The position numbers and the translations under genes were made by a program. Below, piece by piece: positions 5,698 to 9,145 of a DNA stretch of 9,145 nt. Source of the stretch: Bacteroidales bacterium UBA1064. Lineage in GTDB: Bacteria > Bacteroidota > Bacteroidia > Bacteroidales > Tenuifilaceae. The first letter of the stretch is position 1. The number at the start of each line of letters is the position of its first letter. The stretch spans positions 1-9,145 of the forward strand of contig DCDD01000033.1 in assembly GCA_002316235.1 (NCBI GenBank), given 5' to 3'. The notes beneath the pieces were generated by a model. It was not told the DNA's origin. It searched no databases and worked only from the letters and a program-made list of their open reading frames with translations.

Positions 5698-6454
5698 GAC
5701 TCTGCTGTTTTTGGTTGTTAATAAATGGCATATAGATGCTCAGGCAATCGTAGAGCATTGCCTCAAGCCCTTTGCTTGTAATTGTGCCACCCGAAACGGC
5801 GTCAACTCCATGGGGATCGCTCTTGTCTGCACCACCCTTTACCACCTTAATGGAGACAAGCTGATTTTGGTTGTCAAAAATTGATTTCCCGTCAAACTGT
5901 TTTTGGAACTGTGGCGTTGCAATTTCGGCACCAAGCCCGGGTGTTTCGCCCTGATGCGAGAATGTAGCCCCGTAAATAGTGTTAAAATCATCGTTCAGGG
6001 AGATGTAACCCCAGATTGGCCCCCACAGCCCTTTGCCCCTAAGCGGAAAGATAAACTTGGTGGAACCGCTATCAAGTTTTGCCACAAAAACAGGCAAATA
6101 TCTATTTTCTAATGGCTTAGATAATTCGACTTTTAAATCAACGTTAAAGGCATCAACTCCCTGAATTCTCTCACCCAGCGAGTTCACAACAAGCTGCTCA
6201 ACAATGTAGCGTTCAAAATTACTGGCTACAAACTTATGCTTGTTGGCTGCCTTCTCAACCCCATCGGCCTTGCCAATCGACTTCAAAATATCGATCTTCT
6301 TTTCGGTTTCGACATTCCGTTGCTGTGCAGGTTTCAGAAGAGTAGCTGCTAACGCCAGGAGTACTGCAACCAGCACCACAAGCCCGGAAGCGTAAAGTAT
6401 GGTGTACAGGTTGCTGTTCTTGTCCATACTCTTCAATTTTCCAAAAATGCTCAT
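5690..6454 (-). CDS. nqrC: Na+-translocating NADH:quinone reductase subunit C (FMN-binding)
   Basis: NqrC carries a covalently bound FMN on the outer side of the membrane and relays electrons toward NqrB. The protein is 254 aa (Vibrio about 257). Seen: one N-terminal membrane helix (about 18-40), an extracytoplasmic domain with GPIWGYISL (145-153) and HQGETPGLGAEI (167-178), and the flavinylation motif DAVSGGTITS, where Thr224 is the expected attachment site. The usual SGAT reads SGGT here, a tolerated change in this position. The attachment needs the ApbE flavin transferase, which is not in the window. The start at 6454 is the first ATG; Met10 before DKNSNLYTILYA would also match the start of many relatives. 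It lies 11 bases after nqrB and overlaps nqrD by 8. Confidence 0.97.
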   Translation of the reverse strand: MSIFGKLKSMDKNSNLYTILYASGLVVLVAVLLALAATLLKPAQQRNVETEKKIDILKSIGKADGVEKAANKHKFVASNFERYIVEQLVVNSLGERIQGVDAFNVDLKVELSKPLENRYLPVFVAKLDSGSTKFIFPLRGKGLWGPIWGYISLNDDFNTIYGATFSHQGETPGLGAEIATPQFQKQFDGKSIFDNQNQLVSIKVVKGGADKSDPHGVDAVSGGTITSKGLEAMLYDCLSIYMPFINNQKQQSHE

Positions 6455-6465
6455 AGTGAAAAAAA

Positions 6466-7629
6466 TTATGATTTAGCAACCCTATTAGTTCTTTTCAGTC
6501 GTCGGCGAATATTCCCCTGAATTACGTAGTAGTCAATCAGAGGGGCAAAGGCATTCATAAGCAGAATGGAAAGCATCATCCCTTCAGGATAGGCAGGGTT
6601 TAACACCCTGACCAGGATGGCCATAAAGCCTACCAGGAATCCGTATATCCATTTGCCACGCTCGGTTTGAGAAGCGCTTACCGGATCGGTTGCCATAAAA
6701 ACTGCACCAAACGCAAAACCACCCATGAGGAAGTGTTGCCATGGCGGTATGCTCATGTAAGGATTAATGGCCAAGGTATTGAACAGCAGGCCTGCTACCA
6801 GCCCGCCACCAAACACCGATATGATAATCTTCCAGCTGCCTATTCCGGTGATAATAAGTAGAATTGCCCCGATCAGAATGGCCAGCTTGGAGGTTTCGCC
6901 TATGGAACCGGGAATAAATCCCATAAACATATCATAGGCAGAAGGAATTTTGTCGAGCTGGTAGGCAGCGGCATTAGCCAATGGCGTAGCCCCGGAAAAA
7001 CCATCCACTACCTGTTGCCCTTTGGCTAGCCCATCAATCCAAACCTTATCGCCCGACATGTGCGAGGGATAGGCAAAAAAGAGGAATGCCCTGGCAAGCA
7101 GTGCAGGATTAAAAATATTCATCCCGGTACCGCCAAACACCTCCTTGCCAACAATCACCGCAAAGGCGGTAGCAATAGCAACCATCCAAAGGGGAACATC
7201 AACGGGCAAAATCAAGGGAATAAGCAAACCGGAAACCAGAAATCCCTCGTTGACCTCGTGTCCACGAGCTTGGGCAAATGCAAATTCAACTGAAAGCCCC
7301 ACGCCATAGCTTACCACTAAAAGGGGTAGCACACGTAAAAAGCCAAAAAAAAAGGTCTGCCAGAAAGGCCAGCTTTCTCCAATGGAGAGAGCGTGCTGGT
7401 AGCCAACATTCCACATACCAAAAAAGAGGGCAGGCAGTAGCGCTACTATCACCACCGTCATGGTACGCTTCATGTCAATAGAGTCCCTTATGTGACTTCC
7501 CTTGGTGGTTACCCTATTGGGAACAAAAAGAAAGGTTTCAAAAGCGTCAAAGGTAGAATGGAACATCCCGTACTTTGCTCCCTTTTGAAAGTTAGGTTTA
7601 ATTTTATCAATGTAGCTTCGTAATCCCAT
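6466..7629 (-). CDS. nqrB: Na+-translocating NADH:quinone reductase subunit B
   Basis: Largest membrane subunit of Na+-NQR, homologous to RnfD; it holds covalent FMN and riboflavin and is the likely path for Na+ and site of quinone reduction. The protein is 387 aa (Vibrio about 415). Seen: a soluble N-terminal part with the family stretch FLFVPNRVTTKGSHIRDSIDMKR (33-55), about ten membrane helices, NEGFLVSGLLIPLILPVDVP (127-146, the region linked to riboflavin), GKEVFGGTGMNIFNPALLAR (161-180), and the flavinylation motif DGFSGATPLA with Thr215 as FMN site. ATDPVSASQT and the NPAYPEGMMLSILLMNAFAP segment near the end are also typical. The ATG at 7629-7627 lies 22 bases after the nqrA stop. Confidence 0.98.
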   Translation of the reverse strand: MGLRSYIDKIKPNFQKGAKYGMFHSTFDAFETFLFVPNRVTTKGSHIRDSIDMKRTMTVVIVALLPALFFGMWNVGYQHALSIGESWPFWQTFFFGFLRVLPLLVVSYGVGLSVEFAFAQARGHEVNEGFLVSGLLIPLILPVDVPLWMVAIATAFAVIVGKEVFGGTGMNIFNPALLARAFLFFAYPSHMSGDKVWIDGLAKGQQVVDGFSGATPLANAAAYQLDKIPSAYDMFMGFIPGSIGETSKLAILIGAILLIITGIGSWKIIISVFGGGLVAGLLFNTLAINPYMSIPPWQHFLMGGFAFGAVFMATDPVSASQTERGKWIYGFLVGFMAILVRVLNPAYPEGMMLSILLMNAFAPLIDYYVIQGNIRRRLKRTNRVAKS

Positions 7630-7651
7630 TGTTTGAGGTATAATTAAATGT

Positions 7652-9007
7652 CTAGCTTAGCTCCTTAATTAACGACTCGATGCCCTTTCGAAGAATCTGC
7701 TGCACGTCGGTTTTAGAGGTGCAAACATATTCACAGAGTGCCATATCCTCCTCAACCACCTCGTAAATACCCAGCTGCTCCATCCGCTCAATATCGTTGG
7801 CCAGGATGGCCTTAATTAGGTGAACAGGAAGGATATCCATTGGCATAACCTTTTCGTACTGTCCGGTTATAACGTAGGCTCTCTTTCCACCATGTAAATT
7901 GGTATCGAATTTGAATTTTCTCCATGGGGTTAACCGCGAAAGGAATGTACGCGAAGCGCTGAACTTATTAAAACCGGGAGACATCCATCCAAAAAACTCG
8001 TAGTGGTTACCCTCGGGAATCACGGTAACCATGTTATCATAAAACCCCAGATACCCAAACGGCTCTACCTTTGTTCCGGTTAGAACGTTTCCACTAATGT
8101 ACCTTAGTTCGATGTTGGAATTCAGATTTCCACTTGTAATACTATCAATTTGAGCACCAGAAATCACCCTATAGTAGCGTGGACTGGTAACCTCAGAGCC
8201 GGCCAGGGCTATTACCCTTGAGGCATCATAAATGCCCTTCAAAAATAAACGGCCTATAATAACCACATCCAGGGGGTTAACCACCCAAACAACATCTCCC
8301 TTCCCAATAGGATCGATATGGTGTATATGCACCCCGACATTACCAGCAGGATGAGGTCCTCTGAAGTAGTGATGCTCAACCCCATTTGCCTTTGCAAAGG
8401 CACTGGCAGCAGGATAATCGGCATTTAACCCCAGGTGAATTTTTCCAGGAGTAAGCTTCGACAGCGCATCAATTCCCGCCTGAAAATTCTCATCCTCACC
8501 CTGTATGGAGAAGTCCATATCGGGTGCAAGGGGGGCGGTATCGAAACATGAAATAAAAATCGCCTTAGGGGTGTCGTTAGGATTTGCTACTATTCCAAAG
8601 GGACGCTGGCGAATGTAAGGCCATACACCAGAGACGAGTAACTTCTCAACAACCTGGTTGCGTGTAAGCGCAGCGGGTTGAGCTGCGCCAAACACCTGAT
8701 ACTCGACACTACCATTCGCCTTTACTACTACTTCCAGTATCTGGCGCCTTTCGCCACGGCGTATCTCTACCACCTCGCCGCTAACCGGCGATGAAAACTT
8801 GACCTCCGGACGGTACTTATCATAAAAAAGCGGTGTGCCAGCCCTCACCACGTCTCCCTCCTGAACTTCCAATTTTGGAAGCAACCCTGGAAAATCCAGA
8901 GGTTTAACTCCATAGGTTTCGGACATATTTTTGCGAACAAGCACATTTTCTGCCCTACCCTCCATAGGGATATTCAAGCCTCGGCGAACTTTTACTATAG
9001 TTGACAT
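7652..9007 (-). CDS. nqrA: Na+-translocating NADH:quinone reductase subunit A
   Basis: Cytoplasmic subunit of Na+-NQR, related to RnfC but without its cluster-binding cysteines; it sits on NqrB and has been linked to quinone binding. The protein is 451 aa (Vibrio about 446) with no membrane helix. Seen: an N-terminal barrel-sandwich region with GLNIPMEGRAE (10-20), EGDVVRAGTPLFYDK (50-64) and SPVSGEVVEIRRGERR (73-88); RQRPFGIVANP (133-143); the strongly conserved GPHPAGNVGVHIHHIDP (217-233); and the closing EEDMALCEYVCTSKTDVQ (419-436). The ATG at 9007-9005 gives the normal family N-terminus MSTIVKVRRGLNIP. It is the first gene of the operon; the 138 bases before it hold no other gene. Confidence 0.98.
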   Translation of the reverse strand: MSTIVKVRRGLNIPMEGRAENVLVRKNMSETYGVKPLDFPGLLPKLEVQEGDVVRAGTPLFYDKYRPEVKFSSPVSGEVVEIRRGERRQILEVVVKANGSVEYQVFGAAQPAALTRNQVVEKLLVSGVWPYIRQRPFGIVANPNDTPKAIFISCFDTAPLAPDMDFSIQGEDENFQAGIDALSKLTPGKIHLGLNADYPAASAFAKANGVEHHYFRGPHPAGNVGVHIHHIDPIGKGDVVWVVNPLDVVIIGRLFLKGIYDASRVIALAGSEVTSPRYYRVISGAQIDSITSGNLNSNIELRYISGNVLTGTKVEPFGYLGFYDNMVTVIPEGNHYEFFGWMSPGFNKFSASRTFLSRLTPWRKFKFDTNLHGGKRAYVITGQYEKVMPMDILPVHLIKAILANDIERMEQLGIYEVVEEDMALCEYVCTSKTDVQQILRKGIESLIKELS

Positions 9008-9055
9008 GTATAGTATGTTATTAAATGCTGAATAGTTTCACATTCCATACCAGGA

Positions 9056-9085
9056 GAATTTTACTCCATTGCTTACTCAACTCAA
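9056..9085 (-). promoter_or_regulatory. Weak candidate promoter of the nqr operon
   Basis: TTG (9085-9083) and TAAAATTC (9063-9056) on the minus strand are 19 bases apart. The second box matches TAnnTT of the Bacteroidota consensus but ends in TC instead of TG. The leader would be about 45 bases. No better match is seen in the 138 bases before nqrA; the real promoter may lie beyond the window. Confidence 0.25.
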
Positions 9086-9145
9086 TTAATTAACTATCAA
9101 AAACTTCCCTAGCAACAGGTTATGTATTTAGCCAAGCTTATTTTA

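Noticed and set aside
5456..5884. A 142-aa open frame on the plus strand
   Set aside because: It lies wholly opposite nqrC and nqrD, both of which are certain.
6466..9007. Rnf complex instead of Na+-NQR
   Set aside because: NqrA lacks the RnfC cluster cysteines, NqrF with FAD and NADH domains is present, and there is no RnfB; gene order is nqrABCDEF.

Overview
The window looks like a piece of a Bacteroidota chromosome, probably Bacteroidales or a neighbouring order. Four things suggest this. A perfect Bacteroidota promoter (TTTG, 20 bases, TAACTTTG) lies before the zapA pair. The genes whose upstream bases I examined show no clear Shine-Dalgarno sequence. A complete Na+-translocating NADH:quinone reductase operon is present. 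A zapA - 6S RNA - rny block is present. Every gene I can support is on the minus strand, so transcription runs from high to low coordinates. I see no insertion sequence, prophage, CRISPR array, tRNA or rRNA.

Right part (about 9007 down to 3122): nqrA, nqrB, nqrC, nqrD, nqrE and nqrF form one tight operon with gaps of 11 to 22 bases and one 8-base overlap (nqrC/nqrD). The products form the six-subunit membrane complex that oxidises NADH, reduces quinone and pumps Na+ outward. The key cofactor residues are visible: the four-Cys 2Fe-2S site, FAD and NADH motifs of NqrF; the flavinylated threonines of NqrB and NqrC; and the paired membrane cysteines of NqrD and NqrE.

Middle (2862 down to 2348): two small proteins follow nqrF, each with one N-terminal membrane helix and four cysteines. 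The second (61 aa) has the C...CxCxxxC pattern of NqrM (DUF539), the factor that helps supply iron to the NqrD/NqrE site. The first (78 aa) is a diverged relative or a separate Bacteroidota family. The flavin transferase ApbE, needed to flavinylate NqrB and NqrC, is not in the window.

Left part (1820 down to 1): after a 527-base stretch without a convincing gene come a 99-aa coiled-coil protein (possibly ZapB-like), zapA, a structured RNA that fits 6S RNA, and the N-terminal 318 codons of ribonuclease Y (rny), cut by the window edge. The 6S RNA call rests on nested long-range stems, a U-tract after the closing stem and its position directly after zapA.

This is mostly housekeeping and respiratory DNA. 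I found no clearly new multi-gene system. The points most worth a second look are the 6S RNA with promoter-like boxes in its central bubble, and the pair of unequal Cys-rich membrane proteins behind nqrF.
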